This document shows, one piece after another, positions 45,277 to 52,941 of a stretch of 64,000 nt of DNA; the first letter of the stretch is position 1, and every line of letters begins with the position of its first letter. The notes beneath the pieces are model-generated. The model ran no database searches and had not been told where the DNA came from. It was given only the letters and a program-made list of their open reading frames with translations. Position numbers and translations under genes: made by a program. The stretch spans positions 1,116,001 to 1,180,000 of the forward strand of contig NZ_CP031969.1 in assembly GCF_003443735.1 (NCBI RefSeq). Reading direction: 5' to 3'. Source of the stretch: Streptomyces sp. CC0208. GTDB lineage: Bacteria > Actinomycetota > Actinomycetes > Streptomycetales > Streptomycetaceae.

Positions 45277-45422
45277 CGCACACCTTCCCCTGCCCGGACG
45301 CCGTGGTGCTCGAACGGTGCACGGCCGGCCGTCGCAGTCAGGGACGCCGTCCCGGAGCGGAGGGTTGCGTGCCGCTTTTCTCCGGTGGCATCACCTTGGA
45401 CCGAATTGTGCACCTCGCCCAT
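45273..45422 (-). CDS. 49-residue protein inside the hopanoid operon (DUF6380-like)
   Basis: Starts MGEVHNSVQGDATGEKRHAT and ends ...RAGEGVR, with no TM segment or signal and many Thr/Arg/Gly residues. The ATG overlaps the hpnD stop (TGATG) and the stop overlaps the hpnE ATG (ATGA), so it fills exactly the gap between two operon genes. From memory it resembles DUF6380 small proteins of Streptomyces; not verified. Function unknown; it may maintain coupling or bind a pathway enzyme. Confidence 0.72.
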   Translation of the reverse strand: MGEVHNSVQGDATGEKRHATLRSGTASLTATAGRAPFEHHGVRAGEGVR

Positions 45423-46372
45423 CAGGCGCGCCTCCTGACAGGCCGCCGCGTCACATGCCGGGCGTCGAGGCCGGACAGGCCGCGGACGGCGACGTACGCC
45501 TTCTCGCGTCCGGGCAGTGAGACCCGGCCGCGCAGCACCGCCTCGGGGTCGCGCTCGATGCGGTCGAGCAGGCGGCGGTAGATGCCCGCCATGGCGGCGA
45601 CACAGGCACCGCTGCGCCGGTCGAGCATGGGGAGCAGCCGGTAGCCCTCGGCGAAAAGGGCGCGGGCCCGTCGCACTTCGAAGTGCACGAGGCCCGCGAA
45701 GTCGGCGCCCTCCGGTGGTTTCGGCCCCTTGAAGCCGGCCGAGCAGCCGAACTTCGCGAGGTCGTCGGCGGGCAGATAGGTGCGCCCGTCCTCGGCGTCC
45801 TCCCGGACGTCTCTGAGGATGTTCGTGAGCTGGAGCGCGAGGCCGAGCGTGTCGGCATACTCCGGCGCGCGTTCGGCGGCGCGCGCCCCCGGTTCGGTGC
45901 CGAACACACCGAGCGAGAGGCGCCCGATGGCGCCCGCCACACAGCGGCAGTACACCTTCAGATCGTCCCACGTCTCGTAGGTCTCGCCGCGTACGTCCAT
46001 CAGGACGCCGTCGATCAGTTCGTCCAGGCCGCTCAGCGGGATCGGGAAGGTCTCGGCGGCGTGGGCGAGGGCGACGGCCACCGGATCGGTGTCGTCCTCG
46101 GCGACCGAACCCTCGCGCACCCGGGTCAGCATCGCCCTGGTGTCCTCGAGCCTCGCGGCCTTGACGTCGCCCGCCAGCGCGCCGTCGCCGATGTCGTCGA
46201 CGCGCCGCGAGAACGCGTAGAGCGCCGACATCGCACGCCGCTTGGACGTCGGCAGCAGCCTGATGCCGTACGCGAAGTTACGGGCCTGCTGTCCGGTCAC
46301 GGCCTCGCAGTAGCTGTAGGCGGCGAGTACCGGTGCGGACGTGTGTGGTGGTGGCTCCACCGTCCGGATCAC
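45422..46372 (-). CDS. hpnD: Presqualene diphosphate synthase
   Basis: 316 residues from GTG overlapping the hpnC stop (GTGA). Trans-isoprenyl synthase, head-to-head type: 'RRVDDIGDG' first Asp motif, 'QLTNILRDVREDAEDGRTYLP' second motif. Condenses two farnesyl diphosphates to presqualene diphosphate. Basic C-terminus (RRPVRRRA). Confidence 0.94.
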   Translation of the reverse strand: MIRTVEPPPHTSAPVLAAYSYCEAVTGQQARNFAYGIRLLPTSKRRAMSALYAFSRRVDDIGDGALAGDVKAARLEDTRAMLTRVREGSVAEDDTDPVAVALAHAAETFPIPLSGLDELIDGVLMDVRGETYETWDDLKVYCRCVAGAIGRLSLGVFGTEPGARAAERAPEYADTLGLALQLTNILRDVREDAEDGRTYLPADDLAKFGCSAGFKGPKPPEGADFAGLVHFEVRRARALFAEGYRLLPMLDRRSGACVAAMAGIYRRLLDRIERDPEAVLRGRVSLPGREKAYVAVRGLSGLDARHVTRRPVRRRA

Positions 46373-47271
46373 CTCTCTCCTCGCAGAGTGACGCCCACCT
46401 CGCGCAGCAGCTGGAGCTTGCCGGGCTTGGGCGAGCCGGGAAGTACGTCGTACTCGGCGGCGGTGATCGCGCGGAGCGCCGCCCTTCCCCCCGCCACGAA
46501 CCCTGCGAGCAGCAGCTTCAGTCTGCCGTGGACGCTACCCACCAGGGGGGCGCCTTCATTCAGGAGTTCGCGGGCGCGTTGTGCCTCGTATGCAACCAGA
46601 GCGCGCACCGATGCGCCCGCGGTTTTCGTGGCGAGATCCGCCTCCTGGACATGAAAGCGCTTCATGTCCGCGGCGGGCAGATAGATCCGGTCGCGGCCGA
46701 GGTCCTCGGCGACGTCCTGGAGGTGTTCGACGATCTGGAGGGCGGTGCAGATCGCGTCCGAGAGGCGGACCCGCTCGGGGGTCGAGGTGCCGGTGACGGC
46801 GAGCACGAGACGGCCTACGGGGTTGGCGGACAGCTCGCAGTAGGCGAGCAGGTCGTCATAGGTCTCGTAGCGGGTGACGAGCTGGTCCTGGCGGTTGGCG
46901 GCGATCAGACCGAGGAAGGGCTCGGGGGTCAGCGCGCGGCGGCGGACCGTGGGCCGGAGGCGGCGCAGCAACGGGTGGCGGGGCTCTCCGGAGAAGACGC
47001 GGTGCAGGTCGGCCTCGAAGGCGTCCAGCAGGACCAGCCGGTCCTCGGCCTCCGCGGGCGACACGCCGAGCAGCCGGGCGTCGGCGCCGCCGGGGGCCAG
47101 GTCGCCGTCACCGATGTCGTCGACGAGGCGCGCGAAGCCGTACACCGCCATGAGGTCGGTGCGCCAGTCCTTGGGCAGGAAGAACGGAGCCACGGGGAAG
47201 TTCTCCGCCGCGGCTTTGTCGAGCGTTCCGCGCTCCGTCACTCCGGGGCGCGTCGTGCCGGTCTCCGTCAT
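46369..47271 (-). CDS. hpnC: Hydroxysqualene synthase
   Basis: 300 residues. Squalene/phytoene synthase family: 'ARLVDDIGDGDLAPGG' first Asp motif, 'QIVEHLQDVAEDLGRDRIYLP' second motif. Converts presqualene diphosphate to hydroxysqualene. First enzyme gene of the hopanoid operon; its ATG overlaps the stop of a possible 21-codon leader ORF. Confidence 0.94.
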   Translation of the reverse strand: MTETGTTRPGVTERGTLDKAAAENFPVAPFFLPKDWRTDLMAVYGFARLVDDIGDGDLAPGGADARLLGVSPAEAEDRLVLLDAFEADLHRVFSGEPRHPLLRRLRPTVRRRALTPEPFLGLIAANRQDQLVTRYETYDDLLAYCELSANPVGRLVLAVTGTSTPERVRLSDAICTALQIVEHLQDVAEDLGRDRIYLPAADMKRFHVQEADLATKTAGASVRALVAYEAQRARELLNEGAPLVGSVHGRLKLLLAGFVAGGRAALRAITAAEYDVLPGSPKPGKLQLLREVGVTLRGER

Positions 47272-47333
47272 CGTGGCCTGCCCGGGGCGGGGACGGCACG
47301 TGCTGCGTTGAGCTGGGGAGTTTCCGTAGCCAT
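47268..47333 (-). CDS. Possible 21-residue leader peptide of the hopanoid operon
   Basis: ATG at 47333 with GGGAG upstream reads MATETPQLNAARAVPAPGRP then R and a TGA that overlaps the hpnC ATG (ATGA). Coupling of the same style occurs throughout the operon. It may be a regulatory leader or only an accidental frame; an hpnC start directly on its own ribosome site is the alternative, although no good site lies ahead of 47271. Confidence 0.4.
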   Translation of the reverse strand: MATETPQLNAARAVPAPGRPR

Positions 47334-47588
47334 CGCCGTCACATCTCCCGTTCTACACCGCCGACCCAATACACACTATTTCGGACACGCCGCCCGGCCG
47401 TCCGCGCGGCGTCCCAGTGATGGGGTGTCGCGCATTATCGCCCTACTTGCCGCGATTGGGCACCGGTACAGCTTACGTTGTACAACGCGGCAAGGATCCT
47501 CGGGGTGTCCTGCACATCACAACAACACACCGATTGGCCCCAAGATTCCTAAGGGGCGCCGAAGTTGACGCTTCCTTTGCAGACGCGT
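47334..47588. other. Hopanoid operon promoter region
   Basis: About 255 nt without a gene, upstream of hpnC. It contains a perfect 10-bp palindrome GTTGTACAAC (47477-47486) preceded by GGTACAGC, and on the minus strand a GATAAT hexamer (~47437-47442) that could serve as a -10 element. No -35 is convincing. Promoter placement is inference. Confidence 0.45.
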
Positions 47589-47617
47589 GGCCCCGCCGGA
47601 ACAGTTCCGGCGGGGCC
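47589..47617 (-). terminator. Intrinsic terminator after the TagH-like gene
   Basis: GGCCCCGCCGGAAC-A-GTTCCGGCGGGGCC, effectively a 12-bp G/C stem with a 5-nt loop, 41 nt past the stop of the ABC ATPase gene. It separates the exporter operon from the hopanoid promoter. Confidence 0.85.
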
Positions 47618-47658
47618 CGGTCGAGCGGAGCGGTGTCTTTCGTCCGGGGCGTGGTGGA

Positions 47659-48474
47659 CTACTTGCCCGTGAACTTCTCGTACTCCTTGATGACCTCATC
47701 GGTCGGGCCGTCCATGCGCAGCTCGCCGCGCTCCAGCCACAGGACGCGGTTGCAGGTGTCACGGATCGACTTGTTGTTGTGACTGACGAGAAAGACCGTG
47801 CCGGCCTCCTTGCGCAGTTCCCGGATGCGTTCCTCGGAGCGCTTCTGGAACTTGCGGTCACCGGTGGCCAGGGCCTCGTCGATCATGAGGACGTCGTGGT
47901 CCTTGGCGGCGGCGATGGAGAAGCGCAGGCGGGCCGCCATGCCGGAGGAGTACGTGCGCATCGGAAGGGTGATGAAGTCGCCCTTCTCGTTGATCCCGGA
48001 GAAGTCGACGATCTCCTGGTAGCGCTCCCTGATCTGCTCCCGGGACATGCCCATGGCGAGGCCGCCCAGGATGACGTTGCGCTCCCCGGTCAGGTCGTTC
48101 ATCAGGGCCGCGTTGACGCCGAGCAGGGAGGGCTGGCCGTGGGTGTAGACGCGGCCGCTCTCGGCGGGCAGCAGGCCGGCGATGGCCCGCAGGAGGGTCG
48201 ACTTGCCGGAGCCGTTGGAGCCGATCAGTCCGACCGCCTCGCCCTTGTAGGCGACGAAGGAGACGCCCTTGACGGCGTGCACCTTGCGCACGCCCCGCGC
48301 GGCGTCGTCGGAGCCTCGCTTGAGGATGCGGCTGAGCGCGGCGGTCGCGCTGCCCTTGCCGGTCTTGGCGCCGTTGACGCGGTAGACGATGTGCAGCTCG
48401 TCCGCGATGACGGTGGGGATCTGCGCGTCCGCGGTGCCCGTGAGGGTCTGCTCGTCCCTGATGTCCTCAGCCAC
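47659..48474 (-). CDS. ABC exporter ATPase, TagH-like
   Basis: 271 residues. Walker A 'GSNGSGKSTLL', signature 'YSSGMAARLRFS', Walker B 'DVLMIDEAL', and H-loop 'FLVSHN', in the arrangement of polysaccharide/teichoic-acid exporters ('SLLGVNAALMNDLTGERNV', 'RTYSSGM'). It lacks the C-terminal carbohydrate-binding extension of some members. Works with the permease encoded immediately upstream (8-nt overlap). Confidence 0.93.
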   Translation of the reverse strand: MAEDIRDEQTLTGTADAQIPTVIADELHIVYRVNGAKTGKGSATAALSRILKRGSDDAARGVRKVHAVKGVSFVAYKGEAVGLIGSNGSGKSTLLRAIAGLLPAESGRVYTHGQPSLLGVNAALMNDLTGERNVILGGLAMGMSREQIRERYQEIVDFSGINEKGDFITLPMRTYSSGMAARLRFSIAAAKDHDVLMIDEALATGDRKFQKRSEERIRELRKEAGTVFLVSHNNKSIRDTCNRVLWLERGELRMDGPTDEVIKEYEKFTGK

Positions 48475-49396
48475 GGCCGTACCTTTCCTCCGCCTTCCAG
48501 AAGTACACGAAGCCGCCGAGCGCGAAGAGCGCGGCCCAGCCGCCCGCGGCCGCCCAGACGTGGTCGGGCAGGTTCTCGGCGCCGTACTCGTCGATCAGGG
48601 CGAAGCGCATGAGGTCCATGTAGATGGCCGCCGGGTTCCACTGGAGGACCGTGGCGACCCACTGCGGCTTGTCGGCCAGCATGATCGGGATCGAGAACAT
48701 CACGCCGGACGCGTACATCCACGTCCGCATCACGAACGGCATGAGCTGTGCCAGGTCGGGGGTCTTGGCGCCCGCGCGGGCCATGATCAGCGCGAGGCCG
48801 GTGTTGAAGAGGAACTGCAGGAACAGCACCGGGACGATGAGCGCCCAGGACAGGTCCGGGTAGTGGCCGAAGCCGACCGCCACGGCGAACAGCACGACCA
48901 TCGAGAACAGCAGCTGCTGGAGCTGCTGGAGCGCGAAGGAGATCGGCAGGGACGCCCGCGGGAAGTGCAGCGCGCGCACCAGACCGAGGTTGCCGGAGAT
49001 GGCGCGCACGCCCGCCATGACGGAGCTCTGCGTGAAGGTGAACACGAACACACCCGTGACCAGGAACGGGATGTACACGTCCTTCGACATGCCCCGGCTG
49101 GCGTTCAGGATGACGCCGAAGATGAAGAAGTACACGCCCGCGTTCAGCAGCGGCGTCGCCACCTGCCACAGCTGGCCGAGCTTGGCCTGGCTGTACTGGG
49201 CGGTCAGCTTCGCCCGCGAGAACGCGAGGATGAAGTGGCGCCGGTCCCAGAGCTGGCGGACGTACTCGACGAGCGAGGGCCTGGCGCCGCTCACGGTCAG
49301 GCCGTACCGGCCGGCGAGCTGCGCCGCCGTGAGGCCCTCGTCGGGCGACGCGGGCGCGCTCACCGCGACCGTGCCGTCGTGCGTTGTCTCACTCAC
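48467..49396 (-). CDS. ABC exporter permease, TagG-like
   Basis: 309 residues with six TM helices (~75-300) of the ABC-2 type: 'YSQAKLGQLWQVATPLLNAG', 'FVFTFTQSSVMAGVRAISGN', 'NPAAIYMDLMRFALID'. Pair of the TagH-like ATPase for export of a lipid-linked glycan or polyol-phosphate polymer across the membrane. 105 nt after the glycosyltransferase gene, so probably the same transcript. Confidence 0.93.
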   Translation of the reverse strand: MSETTHDGTVAVSAPASPDEGLTAAQLAGRYGLTVSGARPSLVEYVRQLWDRRHFILAFSRAKLTAQYSQAKLGQLWQVATPLLNAGVYFFIFGVILNASRGMSKDVYIPFLVTGVFVFTFTQSSVMAGVRAISGNLGLVRALHFPRASLPISFALQQLQQLLFSMVVLFAVAVGFGHYPDLSWALIVPVLFLQFLFNTGLALIMARAGAKTPDLAQLMPFVMRTWMYASGVMFSIPIMLADKPQWVATVLQWNPAAIYMDLMRFALIDEYGAENLPDHVWAAAGGWAALFALGGFVYFWKAEERYGRG

Positions 49397-49501
49397 TGAT
49401 GGATAGCTTTCCTCTTCGGGATGCTTCTGGATGCGCGCCTGTGCGGACAGGGCGGGAGCGCGGGCCGCGGTGCGGCCCGGCCGCTCTCGGCAACGAGCTT
49501 G

Positions 49502-50386
49502 TCAGATGACCGGGGGCCGGCCCAATCGGGTCAGGCGCCAGACGGTACGCCACTTCATCGGCCTGCGCGGTCCGCACGGTGTGCTCCAGCCCTCCCGGAA
49601 GCCGCCGAACCAGGCCTTCAGGGCGGGCCGCGAGGGGCGGCGCAGCAGGGTCAGCAGCATCCAGACACCCAGGTAGACCGGGACCAGGAGCGCGGGCAGG
49701 TTGCGGCGGGCGAGCCAGACGCGGTTGCGGGCGACCATGCGGTGGTAGACCGCGTGCCGCGAGGGCGCGGTCGTCGGGTGGTACAGCACCATGTCGGACC
49801 GGTAGTCGATCATCCAGCCCGCGTCGAGGGCCCGCCATGCCAGGTCGGTTTCCTCGTGGGCGTAGAAGAACTCGTCCGGGAGGCCGCCGACTTCGGCGAA
49901 GACCTGGGTGCGTACGGCGTTGGCGCCGCCGAGGAAGGTGGTGACCCGGGAGGAGCGCATCGGGTCGGCGGCCCGCAGCCGGGGCACGTGCCGACGCTGG
50001 GTGACCCCGGTGTCGGGGTCGGCGATGCGGAAGCTGACGATGCCGAGCTTCGGGTCGGCCGTGAAGGCCTGACGGCACAGTTCGGCGGTGTCGTGGTTCG
50101 GGAGGAGACCGTCGTCGTCCAGGAAAAGCAGTATGTCGACGTCGCGACCGCTGGGCCCGAAGGCCTCGATGCCGACGTTGCGGCCGCCGGGGATGCCGAG
50201 GTTCTCGGGCAGCTCGATGGTCCGCACGCCCTCGGGGACGTCCGGGACGGGCGAGCCGTTGCCGACGACGACCACCTGGACCGGGTCGCCGTCCTGCTTG
50301 GCGACCGAGTCGAGCAGGGCGCGCAGCTCCTCGGGGCGGTTGCCCATGGTGATGATGACCGCGCCGACCTTCATGCCGGTGCTCAC
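49502..50386 (-). CDS. GT2-family glycosyltransferase
   Basis: 294 residues from a GTG overlapping the previous stop (GTGA); an ATG four codons later is the alternative. GT-A fold: 'AVIITMGNRPEELRALLDSV', 'LFLDDDGLL' (DxD), 'FFYAHEETDLAWRALDAGW' acceptor/base region. A C-terminal hydrophobic stretch 'LVPVYLGVWMLLTLL' suggests membrane association. Probably adds the sugar of the polymer exported by the adjacent ABC pair. NDP-sugar unknown. Confidence 0.9.
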   Translation of the reverse strand: MSTGMKVGAVIITMGNRPEELRALLDSVAKQDGDPVQVVVVGNGSPVPDVPEGVRTIELPENLGIPGGRNVGIEAFGPSGRDVDILLFLDDDGLLPNHDTAELCRQAFTADPKLGIVSFRIADPDTGVTQRRHVPRLRAADPMRSSRVTTFLGGANAVRTQVFAEVGGLPDEFFYAHEETDLAWRALDAGWMIDYRSDMVLYHPTTAPSRHAVYHRMVARNRVWLARRNLPALLVPVYLGVWMLLTLLRRPSRPALKAWFGGFREGWSTPCGPRRPMKWRTVWRLTRLGRPPVI

Positions 50387-51162
50387 TTCAGCCTGCTGGA
50401 GGCGAGGATCGAAACGAGGTGCAGCAGGGTCTGGAGCAGGGCGATCCCGGCCATCACCGCGACGCCGAGCCGCGTGAAGAACAGGTCGTCCCGCATCTGG
50501 TCCACGACTGCCAGGACCAGGATCACCAGGGACGCCTCTATGCCGAGGATCAGCCGGTGGAACTTGAACGCGGCGGCGGCCCGGCGGGCCAGCGCCATGC
50601 CGGAGGAGCGCATCTCGGCGGCGGCCTCCTGGACGGGAGGCTTGCCCGTCTGGTGCCGGGCGACCCCCACGAGGTCGGTCTCGGCCTTGATGAGGATCGC
50701 ACCGAGGGCGGCCAGGGTGCCGAGGAAGGCCCACAGCCAGTCGATACGACCGCTGCCGAACAGGTCGGCGGCGCGCAGACCGAAGCCGACGAGCACGGCA
50801 GCGTCGGTCAGGTACGCGCCGACGCGGTCCAGGTACACGCCGTTGAGCGAGTACTGCTTCTTCCAGCGCGCGATCTCGCCGTCGACGCAGTCCAGCAGCA
50901 GGTACATCTGGACGCACACCACGCCGAGCACCGCCCCCGGGATCCCCGGCACCAGGAGGGCCGGGGCCGCGAGGACACCGAAGACGGTCATCAGGTACGT
51001 GAGCTGGTTGGGCGTCACCCTGGTGTTCACCAGGTAGCGGTCCACCCGCAGGGACACCTCACGCATGTAGAGGCGTCCCATCCAGTGCTCACCGCTGCGC
51101 CGGTCCTTGACCCCTGCGGGGTGGACGACCGGACGGAGTTCAGCTACCGATGGCCTTGACAT
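50383..51162 (-). CDS. CDP-alcohol phosphatidyltransferase-type membrane protein
   Basis: 259 residues, start ATG 51162 overlapping the preceding gene by 23 nt. Multiple TM helices. CDP-alcohol motif DCVDGEIAR...G VYLD RVGA: D1, D2, the AR pair, G and D3 are present, but the fourth Asp (catalytic base position, D-x3-D) is Ala, with Asp only five residues later (AYLTD). It may transfer a polyol phosphate in the pathway or be a modified member. Substrate unknown. Confidence 0.88.
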   Translation of the reverse strand: MSRPSVAELRPVVHPAGVKDRRSGEHWMGRLYMREVSLRVDRYLVNTRVTPNQLTYLMTVFGVLAAPALLVPGIPGAVLGVVCVQMYLLLDCVDGEIARWKKQYSLNGVYLDRVGAYLTDAAVLVGFGLRAADLFGSGRIDWLWAFLGTLAALGAILIKAETDLVGVARHQTGKPPVQEAAAEMRSSGMALARRAAAAFKFHRLILGIEASLVILVLAVVDQMRDDLFFTRLGVAVMAGIALLQTLLHLVSILASSRLK

Positions 51163-52201
51163 AGTCGGCGTAGGTGTCCTTGATCTGGTCGGTCTTGAGG
51201 TCGAGGTGTTCGAGGATGGTGTAGCGGCCGGGGCGGGTCTGCGGGGCGAACTCCACTGCGCGGACGAACTCCGCGGGTGTGAAGCCGATTTCCTCCGGCA
51301 GCACCGGAAGTCCGTGCCGGCGCAGTACCTCGGCCATGTACGCCGATTCCTCGTGGGCTCCGCGCAGGTACATCGCGAAGGCCGCGCCCAAACCGCACTG
51401 CTCGCCATGGGCGGCGGCGCGCTTGGGGTAGAGCAGGTCGAACGCGTGGTTGATCTCGTGGCAGGCACCGGAGGACGGGCGGGAGTCGCCCGACACCGAC
51501 ATGGCGATACCGGTGAGGACCAGTGCCTCGGCCAGCACCTGGAGGAAGTTGTCGTCGCCGACTCCGCCGGGGTGGCGGAGCACCGCCTCGCCGGCCTGGC
51601 GGGCCATCGCCGCGGCGAGACCGTCGATCTTCTCGCCGTTGACGCGGTTGGCCAGTTCCCAGTCCGCGACGGCGGAGATGTTGGAGATGACGTCGCCGAT
51701 GCCGGAGCGCACGAAGCGGACGGGGGCCTCACGGATCACGTTGAGGTCGATGACCACGGCGATCGGGTTCGGCACCCCGTACGAGCCGCGGCCGGCGTCG
51801 TTGTCGAGGGTCGCGACCGGCGAGCAGAGACCGTCGTGCGCGAGGTTGGTGGCCACGGCGACCAGCGGCAGGCCCACCCGGGCCGCCGCGAACTTCGCGC
51901 AGTCGATGATCTTCCCGCCGCCGAGGCCGACGATCGCGTCGTAGTGGCCGGCCTTTATGTCGTTCGCCAGCCGGACCGCGTCGTCGATCGTGCCGCCGCC
52001 GACCTCGAACCAGGTGGCCCCGGGCAGACTCGGCGCGATCCGCTCGCGCAGCCTGGCACCCGAGCCGCCGCTGACGGCGACGGCGAGCTTGCCGGACTGC
52101 GAGATACGTTCGTCGGCGAGCACACAGCCGAGGTCGTCGAGGGCACCCGGGCGGATGTCCACGACGAGCGGTGAGGGGATCAGCCGGGTCAGTACTGGCA
52201 C
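51140..52201 (-). CDS. Glycerol-1-phosphate-dehydrogenase-like enzyme (iron-containing ADH superfamily)
   Basis: 353 residues from GTG with GGGAG upstream. 'AIVGLGGGKIIDCAKFAAAR' (GGGxxxD NAD site), 'VAVATNLAHDGLCSPVA' (metal-ligand HDG region), 'CHEINHAFDLL' and 'HGEQCGLGAAFAMYL'. This is the EgsA/AraM-like pattern of sn-glycerol-1-phosphate dehydrogenases, which reduce DHAP, though related polyol-phosphate oxidoreductases look similar. It overlaps the nucleotidyltransferase gene by 13 nt. Likely supplies the polyol phosphate activated next. Confidence 0.85.
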   Translation of the reverse strand: MPVLTRLIPSPLVVDIRPGALDDLGCVLADERISQSGKLAVAVSGGSGARLRERIAPSLPGATWFEVGGGTIDDAVRLANDIKAGHYDAIVGLGGGKIIDCAKFAAARVGLPLVAVATNLAHDGLCSPVATLDNDAGRGSYGVPNPIAVVIDLNVIREAPVRFVRSGIGDVISNISAVADWELANRVNGEKIDGLAAAMARQAGEAVLRHPGGVGDDNFLQVLAEALVLTGIAMSVSGDSRPSSGACHEINHAFDLLYPKRAAAHGEQCGLGAAFAMYLRGAHEESAYMAEVLRRHGLPVLPEEIGFTPAEFVRAVEFAPQTRPGRYTILEHLDLKTDQIKDTYADYVKAIGS

Positions 52202-52941
52202 GCGATCTCCCGTCCACGGGCGAGGTCGTCGTGGTTGTCGATCTCCACCCACGGGACGTCGCCGATCGGCGCGACGTCGATGCGGAAGCCGCGGTTCACG
52301 AGCTCCTGGTAGCCGTGCTCGTAGAACTGCTGCGGGTCGGTCTCCCAGACCGTCTTCAGCGCGTCGGCCAGTTCGGGGGCGGCGTCGCCCTCGATCAGGG
52401 TGACGCCGATGTACTCGCCGGTGGCCTCGGCGGGATCCATCAGCTTGGTGATCTTCGTCATGCCCCGCTCGGGGTCGACGACGACCTTCATCTCCTCGTC
52501 GGCGAGGTTCTTCACCGTGTCCAGGGCGAGAATGATCCGCTTGCCCTCGCCGCGGGCGGCGAGCAGCGTCTTCTCGACGGAGACCGGGTGCACGGTGTCG
52601 CCGTTGGCGAGGATCACGCCGTCCTTGAGAGCGTCACGGCCGCACCACAGGGAGTAGGCGTTGTTCCACTCCTCGGCCTTGTCGTTGTCGATGAGGGTGA
52701 GCTTGAGGCCGTACTTCGCCTCCAGCGCCGCCTTGCGCTCGTACACGGCTTCCTTGCGGTAGCCGACGATGACCGCGACCTCGGTCAGACCGATCTCGGC
52801 GAAGTTGCCGAGGGTGAGGTCCAGGACCGTCGGTTCGCCCTCTATGCCCGCGGGGCCCACCGGCACCAGAGCCTTGGGGAGGCTGTCGGTGTAGGGGCGC
52901 AGACGCCGTCCGGCGCCGGCCGCCAGCACGAGGCCGATCAT
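52189..52941 (-). CDS. Nucleotidyltransferase (LicC/sugar-1-phosphate type)
   Basis: 250 residues; ATG overlaps the upstream stop (ATGA). N-terminal signature 'LAAGAGRRLRPYTDSLPKAL', 'VGYRKEAVYERKA', 'WNNAYSLWCGRDAL', 'VILANGDTVHP'. Like CTP:phosphocholine or CTP:polyol-phosphate cytidylyltransferases of the LicC group and like other NTP:sugar-1-phosphate enzymes. With CDP-alcohol-type transferases on both sides, CTP is the likely nucleotide (inference). Confidence 0.9.
   Translation of the reverse strand: MIGLVLAAGAGRRLRPYTDSLPKALVPVGPAGIEGEPTVLDLTLGNFAEIGLTEVAVIVGYRKEAVYERKAALEAKYGLKLTLIDNDKAEEWNNAYSLWCGRDALKDGVILANGDTVHPVSVEKTLLAARGEGKRIILALDTVKNLADEEMKVVVDPERGMTKITKLMDPAEATGEYIGVTLIEGDAAPELADALKTVWETDPQQFYEHGYQELVNRGFRIDVAPIGDVPWVEIDNHDDLARGREIACQY

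Noticed and set aside
47659..49396. Drug-resistance ABC transporter
   Set aside because: The ATPase and permease motifs and the operon context fit polymer export (TagGH-like) better than drug efflux.
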